64,000 bases of DNA from positions 359,595 to 423,594 of the forward strand of contig NZ_SOMN01000001.1 in the NCBI RefSeq assembly GCF_004564235.1. The letters are read 5' to 3'. Below the pieces are notes generated by a model. That model saw only the letters and a list, made by a program, of their open reading frames with translations, had not been told where the DNA came from and made no database searches. A program made the translations under genes and the position numbers. Position 1 is the first letter of the stretch, and every line of letters starts with the position of its first letter. The stretch comes from Cohnella luojiensis (GTDB lineage Bacteria > Bacillota > Bacilli > Paenibacillales > Paenibacillaceae). Shown here piece by piece: positions 1-8,748 of this stretch.

Positions 1-651
1 CTGTTGCTAGCTCAGCTGGATGATCGGTTTACGGAGCAGCACGCGGGCATCGTCTATCATCGCGGTACCTTTCAAGGACGAAAAGTCGTGCTGACGCGTT
101 CGGGAGTAGGCAAGGTGAATTCTGCGGTTTGCACGCAGATTTTAATCGATCGTTACGGTGCTGACGCCATCATCTTCACCGGAGTAGCGGGAGCGGTCGA
201 CCCGCGGCTGAATATCGGGGACATCGTCATTTCCACGAGTAGTTTGCAGCATGACGTAGACGTTACGGCGCTAGGTTTCCCGCGTGGAACTATTCCTTAT
301 CAGGAAGTGTCGGAGTATGCTGCAGATCCGAGCTTAATTGCGCTAGCCGAAGAAGCCGGCAAGAAGGTTTATCCGGAGCGTTGCTTCACCGGCAAGGTAT
401 TGTCTGGAGATCAATTCATCGCGGATCGTACGGTAGTTAAGGGGTTATACGAGGAGCTTGGAGGCGCCTGCACGGAAATGGAAGGAGCTTCTGTTGCCCA
501 AGCATGTTTCATGAACGGGGTTCCGCACGTCATTATCCGCTCCATGTCGGACAAAGCGGACGGTTCGGCTCACGTGAACTTCGCGGAATTTACAATCGAA
601 GCCGCTAATCGGTCTTTTGCGATCGTGAAGGAAATGATTAGCCAAGTTTGA
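1..651 (+). CDS. mtnN: 5'-methylthioadenosine/S-adenosylhomocysteine nucleosidase, 5' end cut by window
   Basis: Cytosolic hydrolase that removes adenine from 5'-methylthioadenosine and S-adenosylhomocysteine, in methionine salvage and the activated methyl cycle. The frame is open from base 1, and about 216 residues are visible against about 230 for the family, so roughly the first 20 residues, including the N-terminal catalytic Glu, lie outside the window. Visible family signatures are SGVGKVNSA, the GVAGAVDP nucleoside loop, SGDQF, TEMEGAS (second catalytic Glu) and MSDKADGS (catalytic Asp). A bidirectional hairpin terminator follows within 10 bases. No start can be chosen; an in-frame TTG at base 4 is internal. 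Confidence 0.93.
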   Translation: MLLAQLDDRFTEQHAGIVYHRGTFQGRKVVLTRSGVGKVNSAVCTQILIDRYGADAIIFTGVAGAVDPRLNIGDIVISTSSLQHDVDVTALGFPRGTIPYQEVSEYAADPSLIALAEEAGKKVYPERCFTGKVLSGDQFIADRTVVKGLYEELGGACTEMEGASVAQACFMNGVPHVIIRSMSDKADGSAHVNFAEFTIEAANRSFAIVKEMISQV

Positions 652-660
652 AGTTAGAAG

Positions 661-697
661 AAAAAGCCGTCAGCGATCGACCGGCTGACGGCTTTTT
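661..697. terminator. Bidirectional terminator between mtnN and acuC
   Basis: Inverted repeat GCCGTCAGC / GCTGACGGC (about 666-674 and 684-692) flanked by A5 on the left and T5 on the right, so it can stop mtnN on the plus strand and acuC on the minus strand. The acuC stop codon (696-698) sits at its edge. Confidence 0.85.
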
Positions 698-1910
698 ATC
701 CGACATGCTGGAGCGAGAGCTCCAGCATCGTTTGGTTCTTGGCGGTTATTTCGGCTCTCCTGGGCATCGGCGTCCAGGAAGCTACGTCGTCCAGCCATGT
801 TGTCGGGAGAGGATCGTCGGATTTGCGGCTTGCGGTTATGGTCGGCCATTGTTCGGGCAGATGACCGCCGTTAGGTTCGGAATCGATTCGAGCGAGGAGC
901 GGATGGTCGTTCATTTCCAGCCACAGCAGGCTCCAGGCTCTGGGTACGACTCTCCAATGATCGTATCCGCCTCCGCCTAGCGCCATCCATTTGCCTTGAG
1001 TGTAACGCTCTGCAAGCTGATGGATGATCCTAGGCATTTCGCGATAGATCTTCATGCTGCAATGAATATGAGCCAGCGGATCGAAAGCATGGGCATCGCA
1101 GCCGTGTTGGCTAACGATGATATCCGGACGAAAGACGCGTGCCGCATGCTCGACGGCCTGCCGGAAACAATCGAGCCAAGACTCGTCTTCCGTATAAGGC
1201 TCCATTGATACGTTAAGGCATGCGCCGTAACCGGTCGAATCTCCTCGTTCGTGCGGAAATCCGCTGCCCGGAAACAGAAATTTGCCGGTCTCGTGAATCG
1301 ACAGCGTGAACACGTCAGGATCCGTATAATAAAACCACTGAACGCCGTCCCCGTGATGAACGTCCGTATCAATATATAACACGCGTGCATGATACTTCTC
1401 GCGAATGTAAGATATTGCCGCAGCAGCGTCATTATACACGCAGAAGCCGGAGGCGCGATCGGGAAAAGCGTGATGCAGTCCGCCAGCCAGATGAAGCGCA
1501 TGCTCCGCGCGACCCGACATGACCTCTTCCGCCGCTGCTAAGGAACCGGCTGTTACCGCTACGGACGCTTCGTGCATGCCTGCGAAGTAAGGGGTATCTC
1601 CACTGCCTTCAAGGCCGCACTGCGCGGCTTGCTTAATCGCATCCAAGCTTGGATTGCCGGTGCTTAACGCGGCGACGTTAGCCACATAATCGGATCGATG
1701 GATATCGCGTATCACCTGTTCCGCATGTTCAAGGGAGAATGGACGTACCATTTGGAGTCCATCCAACGCGCCGCATTCGCGCAGAAGGTTTTCCGTCAGT
1801 TCCAGTCGAACGGGGTGGAACGGATGATCGTCTGAAAAACGGTAACGCCCGGATGCGGAATTGTTGATCCATTTCGTTCTGGATGCCAGTGGAGGTCGCC
1901 TGCCTTTCAT
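696..1910 (-). CDS. acuC: AcuC-type protein deacetylase (histone deacetylase fold)
   Basis: Zn-dependent deacetylase. In B. subtilis, AcuC reactivates acetyl-CoA synthetase by removing the acetyl group from its active-site lysine. The 404-residue length fits the family. Visible HDAC-fold signatures include SDDHPFHPVR near the N terminus, LAGGLHHAF, YIDTDVHHGDGVQ (catalytic His and metal Asp/His), VSQHGCDAHAFDP and LGGGGY near the C terminus. It directly abuts acuA (TAG then ATG, no gap), so the two are co-transcribed and probably translationally coupled. No clear Shine-Dalgarno precedes the ATG, so the true start could lie a few codons downstream. acuB, which sits between acuA and acuC in B. 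subtilis, is absent here. Confidence 0.92.
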   Translation of the reverse strand: MKGRRPPLASRTKWINNSASGRYRFSDDHPFHPVRLELTENLLRECGALDGLQMVRPFSLEHAEQVIRDIHRSDYVANVAALSTGNPSLDAIKQAAQCGLEGSGDTPYFAGMHEASVAVTAGSLAAAEEVMSGRAEHALHLAGGLHHAFPDRASGFCVYNDAAAAISYIREKYHARVLYIDTDVHHGDGVQWFYYTDPDVFTLSIHETGKFLFPGSGFPHERGDSTGYGACLNVSMEPYTEDESWLDCFRQAVEHAARVFRPDIIVSQHGCDAHAFDPLAHIHCSMKIYREMPRIIHQLAERYTQGKWMALGGGGYDHWRVVPRAWSLLWLEMNDHPLLARIDSEPNGGHLPEQWPTITASRKSDDPLPTTWLDDVASWTPMPRRAEITAKNQTMLELSLQHVG

Positions 1911-2543
1911 CTAGTACATGAAACGTTGCCTGAATCGCACGCGATCGAATTGTTCCACGGAGTTTATAGGAACGTCTTTGCCGATCCTCACCATAAGGCA
2001 ATTGGCGGGATGCGCGCAAATTTCCGGATCGTCCGTCGCAAACCAAACCATGCCGACCGACTTCATCAATTTTTCCATCATCTCGCGGTATTCCCATACG
2101 GTTAGGCCGCTGGATTCCAAATCCCAGTGCCAATAATATTCGGTCGTGAACACGATCATATTGTCCAATTGGCCGTTCTCGAACGCCGTGGTAATCAGAG
2201 CCTTGCCGACGCCTAAGTTACGGCAATCATCCGCTACCTCGATCGCTCCTAGCTCGACCAAGTCCTTCATGCCGCCCTCTGACCACCGCTCCATCTCATC
2301 CGGATAGTGGAAGGTTACATAGCCGACGACGATGTCTTCTTCGCGGGCGATAATAATTCTTCCCTCGGGCAGCTCGGCAATTTCTATGAGAGCGAGATGC
2401 TGCTCTTTAGGCCTGCGAAAGGCATCTAATTTCGGGTGGAGCGAAAGGCCTCTTAATGTTTCGGGAGAAACGGGACCCTCGACGATTAACGACCGGCCAT
2501 TTCGATGAATGGGATACTGAACATAAGATTTGATATGATCCAT
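1911..2543 (-). CDS. acuA: AcuA-type protein N-acetyltransferase (GNAT)
   Basis: GNAT acetyltransferase. In B. subtilis, AcuA acetylates and inactivates acetyl-CoA synthetase AcsA. The 210 residues match the AcuA length. The GNAT core is visible as EEDIVVGYVTFHYP followed by the acetyl-CoA loop region ELGAIEVADDCRNLGVGKAL. Its location, divergent from acsA and immediately upstream of acuC, supports the assignment: writer, eraser and target sit together. Translation from the ATG at 2541-2543 follows AAAGGGGAA on the minus strand. Confidence 0.92.
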   Translation of the reverse strand: MDHIKSYVQYPIHRNGRSLIVEGPVSPETLRGLSLHPKLDAFRRPKEQHLALIEIAELPEGRIIIAREEDIVVGYVTFHYPDEMERWSEGGMKDLVELGAIEVADDCRNLGVGKALITTAFENGQLDNMIVFTTEYYWHWDLESSGLTVWEYREMMEKLMKSVGMVWFATDDPEICAHPANCLMVRIGKDVPINSVEQFDRVRFRQRFMY

Positions 2544-2582
2544 GCCGTTCCCCTTTCATCCGTTCTATAACTTTGATGTCCT

Positions 2583-2591
2583 ATTATAGCA
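2583..2591 (-). promoter_or_regulatory. Extended -10 promoter for acuA-acuC
   Basis: On the minus strand the sequence TGCTATAAT gives an exact TATAAT (2583-2588) with the TGn extension. No good -35 is seen 17 bases upstream. It lies about 40 bases ahead of the acuA start. Confidence 0.55.
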
Positions 2592-2694
2592 CCTAAGGGA
2601 GCCGGGGAGGAACCGTCTACTGGATCATGCAGGTAAAATTGTCCCTTAAATGGCGGAAAATGTCCTTTATCCTGTGCCTAGTCCGCGTGCGCTA

Positions 2695-2703
2695 TGATAT
2701 AAT
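2695..2703 (+). promoter_or_regulatory. Extended -10 promoter for acsA
   Basis: TGATATAAT gives a consensus TATAAT at 2698-2703 with a TGn extension and only a poor -35. The acsA GTG lies 88 bases downstream, leaving a leader that holds the cre-like sequence noted separately. Confidence 0.6.
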
Positions 2704-2737
2704 GGCAATGGCAGAGGAGATTATTTTAACCAGGAAT

Positions 2738-2751
2738 TGAAAGCGCATTCT
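2738..2751 (+). promoter_or_regulatory. Possible CcpA (cre) site in acsA leader
   Basis: TGAAAGCGCATTCT matches the cre consensus TGWAANCGNTNWCA at all but two positions and lies downstream of the acsA -10. In B. subtilis acsA and acuABC are under CcpA catabolite repression, which makes a site here plausible. The match alone is not decisive. Confidence 0.4.
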
Positions 2752-2791
2752 TCTCGGATGCCCGCATTTCTTCATGGGAAGGTGATGTATC

Positions 2792-4516
2792 GTGACATTT
2801 CAATCGGATGAAAAACTCGCCGTTACGGCGACGGTGTCGAACATGGAATCGTACGAAGAAGCGGTAAAAAGCTTTAACTGGGCTGATGTCGAGAAACAAT
2901 TTTCTTGGGTATCGACCGGCAAGGTGAACATGGCTTATGAAGCGATCGATCGCCATGTAGACAATGGACGCGGCGATAAAATAGCCCTCCACTACAGCGA
3001 TAACCAGCGCGAGCAAAGCTATACCTTCGCGGAAATGTCGAGGCAATCCAACAGGTTCGCGAACGTGCTTGGCGGATTAGGCGTAGAGAAGGGCGACCGC
3101 GTATTTATTTTTATGCCGCGGACACCTGAGCTGTATTTCAGCTTGTTCGGCGCGCTGAAGGTCGGAGCGGTTGTCGGACCGTTATTCGAGGCATTCATGG
3201 AAACAGCCGTAAGGGATCGATTGCAGGATAGCGGCGCGGTTGCGATCGTGACGACGCCTGCATTACTGTCACGCATACCTCGGTCGGAATTGCCGGATTT
3301 GAAGCATATCATCGTATTCGGTGATTCGGTAGAAGAAGCGGATGGAATCGTGGCTTATCGTTCCGCGATGGAGTCGGCCTCCGATAAAGCGGAAATAACC
3401 TTCCTAGACCGGGAAGATGGACTCATTCTTCATTACACCTCAGGTTCTACGGGTAAGCCTAAAGGAGTCTTCCATGTCCAGAACGCGATGCTCCAGCATT
3501 ATCATACCGGTCGCATCGTCTTGGATCTTCGCGAGGACGATGTGTATTGGTGCACGGCCGATCCGGGCTGGGTAACCGGAACCTCGTACGGCATATTCGC
3601 GCCTTGGTTAAACGGGGTAACCAACGTCGTTCGCGGAGGCAGGTTCAGTCCTCAAGATTGGTATTCAACGATTCAAAAATATAAAGTAACCGTATGGTAC
3701 AGCGCGCCAACGGCATTCCGCATGCTGATGGGAGCGGGAGACGACGTTGTTAAGAACTTCGACTTGTCCAGCTTGCGCCATGTGCTAAGCGTTGGCGAGC
3801 CCCTGAATCCCGAAGTCGTCCGTTGGGGCAATAAGACGTACGGCCAGCGCATTCACGACACTTGGTGGATGACGGAAACAGGGGGGCAGCTCATCTGCAA
3901 CTACCCGAGCATGGAAATTAAGCCAGGATCGATGGGTCGTCCGATTCCCGGAGTCCAGGCGGCGATCATCGACGATCAGGGCAACGTGCTTCCGCCGTTC
4001 CGGATGGGCAATCTCGCGATCCAAACCCCTTGGCCGTCCATGATGCGCAAAGTGTGGAACAATCCGACGAAGTACGCGGAATATTTCCACATCCCCGGGT
4101 GGTACGTATCGGGAGATTCCGCTTACCAGGATGAAGAAGGCTATTTCTGGTTCCAGGGACGGATAGATGACGTCATCAACACTTCCGGAGAGCGCGTCGG
4201 ACCGTTCGAGGTCGAGAGCAAGCTAGTCGAGCATCCGGCCGTTGCCGAAGCAGGAGTAATCGGCAAGCCGGACCCGTTGCGCGGGGAAATCATCAAGGCG
4301 TTTATCTCGCTCCGTGAAGGCTTCACGCCGACGGATGAGCTTAAAGCGGACATTTCCAAGTTCGTGAAAGAAGGTCTTTCCGCCCATGCGTCTCCGCGGG
4401 AGATCGAGTTCAAAGACAAGCTTCCGAAAACCCGAAGCGGAAAAATCATGCGCAGGGTATTGAAAGCATGGGAGTTGAACTTGCCGACGGGAGATTTGTC
4501 TACGATCGAGGATTAG
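2792..4516 (+). CDS. acsA: Acetyl-CoA synthetase (AMP-forming)
   Basis: Converts acetate, ATP and CoA to acetyl-CoA through an acetyl-AMP intermediate in the cytosol. The 574 residues are close to the 572 of B. subtilis AcsA. The adenylate-forming signatures are visible in order: YTSGSTGKPKGV (P-loop-like A3 motif), WMTETGG (A5), SGDSAY (A7), GRIDDVINTSGERVGPFEVE (A8 hinge) and KTRSGKIMRR (A10). The A10 lysine is residue 551, the counterpart of the lysine modified by AcuA. The GTG start is chosen because GGAAGGTGAT ends about six bases upstream. The divergent acuA/acuC genes supply post-translational control. A bidirectional terminator follows. Confidence 0.95.
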   Translation: MTFQSDEKLAVTATVSNMESYEEAVKSFNWADVEKQFSWVSTGKVNMAYEAIDRHVDNGRGDKIALHYSDNQREQSYTFAEMSRQSNRFANVLGGLGVEKGDRVFIFMPRTPELYFSLFGALKVGAVVGPLFEAFMETAVRDRLQDSGAVAIVTTPALLSRIPRSELPDLKHIIVFGDSVEEADGIVAYRSAMESASDKAEITFLDREDGLILHYTSGSTGKPKGVFHVQNAMLQHYHTGRIVLDLREDDVYWCTADPGWVTGTSYGIFAPWLNGVTNVVRGGRFSPQDWYSTIQKYKVTVWYSAPTAFRMLMGAGDDVVKNFDLSSLRHVLSVGEPLNPEVVRWGNKTYGQRIHDTWWMTETGGQLICNYPSMEIKPGSMGRPIPGVQAAIIDDQGNVLPPFRMGNLAIQTPWPSMMRKVWNNPTKYAEYFHIPGWYVSGDSAYQDEEGYFWFQGRIDDVINTSGERVGPFEVESKLVEHPAVAEAGVIGKPDPLRGEIIKAFISLREGFTPTDELKADISKFVKEGLSAHASPREIEFKDKLPKTRSGKIMRRVLKAWELNLPTGDLSTIED

Positions 4517-4536
4517 GAAGTTGCTTTGACATAAAT

Positions 4537-4588
4537 AAACGAAAAGCCCCCGACTTCGTCCATAACGACGAGGAGGGGGCTTTCGTTT
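4537..4588. terminator. Bidirectional terminator between acsA and ponA
   Basis: Arms AAACGAAAAGCCCCC (4537-4551) and GGGGGCTTTCGTTT (4575-4588), one bulged A, rich in A before and T after, between convergent acsA and the penicillin-binding protein gene. Confidence 0.85.
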
Positions 4589-4597
4589 GCTTGGCAA

Positions 4598-7500
4598 CTA
4601 TAGTCCGCTTCTTACCTCGACAGGCGAAGTGGGAGGCGACTCGCCGGACGGGCTAATCGCCGTTACGCGATACCAGCCGGATGACAGCGGTGCGATATAC
4701 TCGAAACTCGTAGATTCCGTCGTTCCGAGAAGTTTATATTTACCGTTGGATGTCGTGCTATACCATACTTGATATTGCGTTATGCCTTGATCGCTAGGAT
4801 TGGCGTCCCATTTCAGCGTAACGCCGATTTCCGTTCCTTGCGCGCTAAATCCGCTAGGCGCGGTAGGGTGGATTCCGTTGTTCCCGCCGTTATTATCATT
4901 CGGGAATCCCGGGTCGGTTCCATCACCGGGATCGCCTCCATTAGGATCGTTCGGATCGATATTCCCCGGCAAGCCGTCAGTCCAAACCTTCTCGCTTGGA
5001 GCGGATTCATTGCCGGCTACGTCGACGGCGGTTACATAATAGCTGTAATATTGGCCAGAGGTAATATAATTTATGAACTTCGGATCCTCTCCCGTCGGAA
5101 CAGAAGCCTCTACTTTCTGGTAGTTGACGCCATCGATAGAACGGTACAGTCTGTATCCTGCCACATCCGCCTGAGCGGAAGGGGTGAATGTGATTCTCGC
5201 AAGTCCGTTAAGCGTTTCGACCGAAATGTACGTTAGGGCGTTAGGGATCGCTCCATCTTCTACGCGCGGATCGATCTTTGAAGGCGCGCTTTGCGCCGCA
5301 TCCTTCGGTAAGTAGTACGATAGCGCCTTGCGGGACTGGGAGGAAACTTGGCCGAGCTTCGCTTTCAATTCCTCAATAAGCGTGTCGAGCGGCGTTTCCC
5401 GTACGACCATGATAGATTCGCGCAATAAATCTTCCGGCGTCCCGGGTTGCGGCATGTAATTGACCCCGTTGTAAGAAATATACTTCAACTTAACGAGGGC
5501 ATCGTCTTCCTCCGTCGGAATGAATTTGCGGTTGAAAATATCCGTAACGAGCTTGCCGGCCGACTTGGTTAGCTCGGTAGGGAGCTTGCCGCTTACGCTA
5601 GACACCGTCATGGAGACGATGCCGTTCGGCTTTTCGAAGGACTTGGTCGGGAAAAGCTCCGGTTTGGCATCCGTTACTTCGTTCATTATTTTCGCCCAGA
5701 TGGAACGAGCGCGACCATGGCTATCCTTGGATAACGTATGGATTACCTTCTCGTACCCGGCCCATACGCCGAGAGTAATATCCGGAGTGTAGCCTTCGAA
5801 CCAGACGTCTCCGTAGTTTTGGGTCGTTCCCGTCTTGCCGACTATAGGAATGCTCTTATAATTTTTGAATTGGGACATAAGCGACGTCGCCGTTCCGTTG
5901 GTTACGACGGTGCGAAGCATATCGGTCATCAGATAAGCCGATTGATCGGATACGACTTGTTTTGGATCCGCTTTGTGTTTGTAAATGCTCTTATTATTGG
6001 AGTCTCGGATCTCTTCGATCAAGTAGGCATCGTTGAATACGCCTTTGTTCGCGATTGCGGCATATGCGTTCGTCAATTCCTCGACCGATACCCCGTATTT
6101 CAATCCCCCGATGACGCCGGTTTGGGCTCCATCGTCCTCCTTCACCAAAGTGGTGATCCCCAGGGAACGAGCGAACGCCCAGGAATCCTTGATGGTGACC
6201 TTGTTCAGAAAGATTTTCAAGGCAGGGATGTTGTAAGAATGGTTAAGCGCTTGGCGGGCGGTCACGAGTCCTGAATAACGGTTGTTGGAGTTTTTCGGGA
6301 TATGGTAACCCCCTCCGCCGTTTTTCAGAATGATGGGAGCATCGTCGACAACGCTTCCCGGTTGGATCAGGCCTTTATCGATTGCCGGTAAATAGGCGGC
6401 TATCGTCTTCATGGCCGAACCCGGCTGCCTAGTCATTTGCGTAGCGAAGTTCATCTGTTCGATATGGAAGTCCCGGCCTTCGATCATCCCCAGAATGGCG
6501 CCCGTTTTCTGGTTCATCATGACGGCAGCGATCTGCTCAACGCCTTTAACGGGATGATCCGGCGCGAAGTTTTCCGGATTTTCGGCGATTTCATGCATGA
6601 GATTATACACTTTTTTGTCGATCGTAGTTGTGACTTTGTATCCGCTGCGCAGTAATTGTCCGCGAGCTTCCTCGATCAAGTCCGAGTTTTCTTTTTTCTT
6701 CAAGTCTTCGCGAGTCAGCTCGGGGTTCATCTGCAAGACGAGTACTTCGGCCGCTTGGCGTTCGACTTCTAGCATCAGGTAGGGATAGGTGTTATAAGCC
6801 TTCTCGCTAGGCTTGGCTAGAGAGCTGTAAAGATCGAACGCTAAAGCTTCTTCGTATTGTGCCTGATTAATCTTCTTCTCCTCAAGCATACGGCTAAGCA
6901 CGAGCTTCTGCCGCGTTACCGCGCGCTTGAAATTTTTCTCGTTAAAATCCCCTTTGCCGTTGAACGCGGAAAACAGGGAAGGGAGCTGCGGTACGCCAGC
7001 CAAATAAGCGGCTTGCGCGATATTGAGGTTGTCGAGTTTTTCGATTCCGAAAATGCCTTTGGACGCGGCTTTGATTCCGAATACTTGATATCCGGAAGAG
7101 CCATTGCCGTAAGGGACTTTATTCAAATAAGCCGTTATGATTTCTTTTTTGCTTAAGAATCTTTCCAGGCGCAGCGACAGGAAGATTTCCTTAGCTTTCC
7201 GGCTGGACGTTTGATCTAGGTTAAGGAACACGCGCCTAGCCAACTGCTGGGTGATCGTACTCCCGCCGGTTTGAACGCTTTCGTTCAATAATTGCTGCCT
7301 GACTGCCCGGAACAAGCCATTCGTGTCGATTCCGGGATGGGTGAAGAAGTTCTTGTCTTCTATCGCGATAACCGCGTCGATAATCGTTTGGGGAATTTGA
7401 TCGTAAGTTACCGGCCGACGGTCTTCCTCGGAGCGTAATTGCCCGATTGGAGTGCCATCGTTGAAATAGACGAAACCGGTAATCGCATTCTCGTTAATCT

Positions 7501-7705
7501 TCTCCTCGATCAAGCCGCGTTTGCGAATCGGATCGTCGTGGACCAATGAAGCTATGTATCCCGTGACTGCGCCGGCTCCAACAAGTCCGGCAAGTACCCC
7601 GAACAGGATAAGCCATAGCACGGTAAAGCCTGCGATTTTCCCCGCCGTCTTGAATCCTTCGCCTTTAGGCTTTGGACTGGAAGGGGGGTGTTTAGTATTT
7701 GACAT
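4598..7705 (-). CDS. ponA: Class A penicillin-binding protein 1A/1B with C-terminal fibronectin type III domains
   Basis: Bifunctional peptidoglycan glycosyltransferase and transpeptidase anchored by one N-terminal membrane segment (about residues 24-53). The glycosyltransferase domain shows IEDKNFF (catalytic Glu at about 116) and GGSTITQQL. The transpeptidase domain has SAMK (nucleophile Ser430), SYN (Ser490) and KTGTT (Lys624). After about residue 830 come two fibronectin type III-like modules separated by a Pro/Gly/Asp/Asn-rich linker. The 1035-residue length is longer than B. subtilis PBP1 because of this tail. The ATG at 7703-7705 is preferred over a TTG seven codons upstream because AAGGAGGA sits eight bases before it and would overlap coding sequence otherwise. 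Confidence 0.93.
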   Translation of the reverse strand: MSNTKHPPSSPKPKGEGFKTAGKIAGFTVLWLILFGVLAGLVGAGAVTGYIASLVHDDPIRKRGLIEEKINENAITGFVYFNDGTPIGQLRSEEDRRPVTYDQIPQTIIDAVIAIEDKNFFTHPGIDTNGLFRAVRQQLLNESVQTGGSTITQQLARRVFLNLDQTSSRKAKEIFLSLRLERFLSKKEIITAYLNKVPYGNGSSGYQVFGIKAASKGIFGIEKLDNLNIAQAAYLAGVPQLPSLFSAFNGKGDFNEKNFKRAVTRQKLVLSRMLEEKKINQAQYEEALAFDLYSSLAKPSEKAYNTYPYLMLEVERQAAEVLVLQMNPELTREDLKKKENSDLIEEARGQLLRSGYKVTTTIDKKVYNLMHEIAENPENFAPDHPVKGVEQIAAVMMNQKTGAILGMIEGRDFHIEQMNFATQMTRQPGSAMKTIAAYLPAIDKGLIQPGSVVDDAPIILKNGGGGYHIPKNSNNRYSGLVTARQALNHSYNIPALKIFLNKVTIKDSWAFARSLGITTLVKEDDGAQTGVIGGLKYGVSVEELTNAYAAIANKGVFNDAYLIEEIRDSNNKSIYKHKADPKQVVSDQSAYLMTDMLRTVVTNGTATSLMSQFKNYKSIPIVGKTGTTQNYGDVWFEGYTPDITLGVWAGYEKVIHTLSKDSHGRARSIWAKIMNEVTDAKPELFPTKSFEKPNGIVSMTVSSVSGKLPTELTKSAGKLVTDIFNRKFIPTEEDDALVKLKYISYNGVNYMPQPGTPEDLLRESIMVVRETPLDTLIEELKAKLGQVSSQSRKALSYYLPKDAAQSAPSKIDPRVEDGAIPNALTYISVETLNGLARITFTPSAQADVAGYRLYRSIDGVNYQKVEASVPTGEDPKFINYITSGQYYSYYVTAVDVAGNESAPSEKVWTDGLPGNIDPNDPNGGDPGDGTDPGFPNDNNGGNNGIHPTAPSGFSAQGTEIGVTLKWDANPSDQGITQYQVWYSTTSNGKYKLLGTTESTSFEYIAPLSSGWYRVTAISPSGESPPTSPVEVRSGL

Positions 7706-7734
7706 TAAGAAATCCTCCTTCAACAAACAGTACC

Positions 7735-7743
7735 ATTATAGCA
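7735..7743 (-). promoter_or_regulatory. Extended -10 promoter for ponA
   Basis: The minus strand reads TGCTATAAT with TATAAT at 7735-7740, about 30 bases before the ATG. The -35 region is poor, as at the acuA promoter. Confidence 0.55.
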
Positions 7744-7873
7744 CATTTAGCCATCGTTTGACTTCCCTCGATGGGGCGCGCCAAGTATGATTACCCCGCG
7801 GAATCGCTTCTGAAGCTTGCTTTCGATATTCGTTAGGCGAGCAGGAGTGAAAAAATAACCTTGCGCGAACAAC

Positions 7874-7909
7874 AAAAAAGGCTGCCCCGATGGATGTCGT
7901 GGCAGCCTT
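7874..7909 (-). terminator. Terminator of the ferritin gene
   Basis: Stem AAGGCTGCC / GGCAGCCTT with T6 on the minus strand, directly after the ferritin stop codon. Confidence 0.85.
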
Positions 7910-7916
7910 CTGGCGA

Positions 7917-8423
7917 TTACAATGCCGGAGGAGTAAAGGTTCGCTGAGCGAATTCCGTGTCCATCATGAAGAAGGCATTGCTATCCTTATCGATCCGCTT
8001 TAGTTTATTGATAATGCTGTCGAACATCGATTCTTCTTCGACCTGCTCGTCGATAAACCATTTCAAGAATTGAATCGTCGCATGCTCGCGGTCATTCATT
8101 GCGAGATCGGAGAGGTGGTAGATTCTTCTTGTTACTTCCTGCTCATGAGCATACGCGTGTTCGAACGCATCGAGAGTGGAGGTGTACTCGTTGTTCGGAG
8201 TATCCATCCCCGCCATCGTTACGCGTTTGCCCCGGTCGTTCAAATACTTATAAATTTTCATCGCGTGGAACTTTTCTTCCTCTGCCTGAACCATGAAGAA
8301 ATTGGCGAATCCGTCCAAGCTTTCGCCCGAACAGTACGCGGCAATGGCCAAGTAGACATGCGCGGAATAAAGCTCGAAATTCAGCTGATCGTTCAACGCC
8401 TTGCTCAAGGATTCATTTAACAT
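7917..8423 (-). CDS. ftnA: Ferritin (iron storage ferroxidase)
   Basis: Non-haem ferritin that oxidises Fe(II) and stores it as a ferric mineral in a 24-subunit shell. The 168 residues match bacterial ferritins. Ferroxidase-centre helices are visible: NFELYSAHVYLAIAAYC (first Glu), QAEEEKFHAMKIY (Glu and His pair) and the later IDEQVEEES (Glu/Gln ligands). There is no haem-binding Met typical of bacterioferritin, so ferritin is preferred. It is a single-gene unit with its own terminator, next to the Fur-box-controlled DUF1450 gene. No Fur box is seen at its own promoter. Confidence 0.93.
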   Translation of the reverse strand: MLNESLSKALNDQLNFELYSAHVYLAIAAYCSGESLDGFANFFMVQAEEEKFHAMKIYKYLNDRGKRVTMAGMDTPNNEYTSTLDAFEHAYAHEQEVTRRIYHLSDLAMNDREHATIQFLKWFIDEQVEEESMFDSIINKLKRIDKDSNAFFMMDTEFAQRTFTPPAL

Positions 8424-8461
8424 GCGCCACTCACTCCCTATACGCTATCGGATATACCCGA

Positions 8462-8470
8462 ATTGTACCA
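8462..8470 (-). promoter_or_regulatory. Extended -10 promoter for ferritin
   Basis: The minus strand reads TGGTACAAT (TACAAT at 8462-8467), about 40 bases before the ferritin ATG. No matching -35 and no Fur-like palindrome overlap it. Confidence 0.45.
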
Positions 8471-8482
8471 TAAATTGACGGG

Positions 8483-8707
8483 TCATCCTATTCGCTGCTT
8501 CAATTTCTCGTAAAGCACCTCGGGGGTGGGGGCGACGATGATTTCGGCTTTGCCGATCAACGCCATGCATTGTTTCGTGCACAGCTTGCATTCTCCTAGA
8601 CAGTCTTTCTTCTTCTGTTTCATATCGGGAAACTCGGCCTTAAGCGTTTTATAGACGGCTTTGGAGCCGTGCTTAAAGTTCTTGCAGCAGTACTTAATTT
8701 TCCGCAT
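8483..8707 (-). CDS. DUF1450 family small cysteine-rich protein (YuzB-like)
   Basis: A 74-residue protein with the conserved start MRKIKYCCKN and a second cysteine cluster CLGECKLCTKQC, the pattern of the DUF1450/YuzB family. Biochemical function is unknown; the paired cysteines suggest metal or Fe-S binding (inference). The ATG at 8705-8707 is chosen although the frame is open to an ATG at 8744-8746, because that codon would lie at or upstream of the expected transcription start of the promoter at 8749-8777, and family members begin at this methionine. The promoter carries a Fur box in its spacer, so the gene is predicted to be induced by iron starvation. Confidence 0.8.
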   Translation of the reverse strand: MRKIKYCCKNFKHGSKAVYKTLKAEFPDMKQKKKDCLGECKLCTKQCMALIGKAEIIVAPTPEVLYEKLKQRIG

Positions 8708-8748
8708 TATCGGACCAACCTTCATGGAAGATTTCATATCCACCATAA

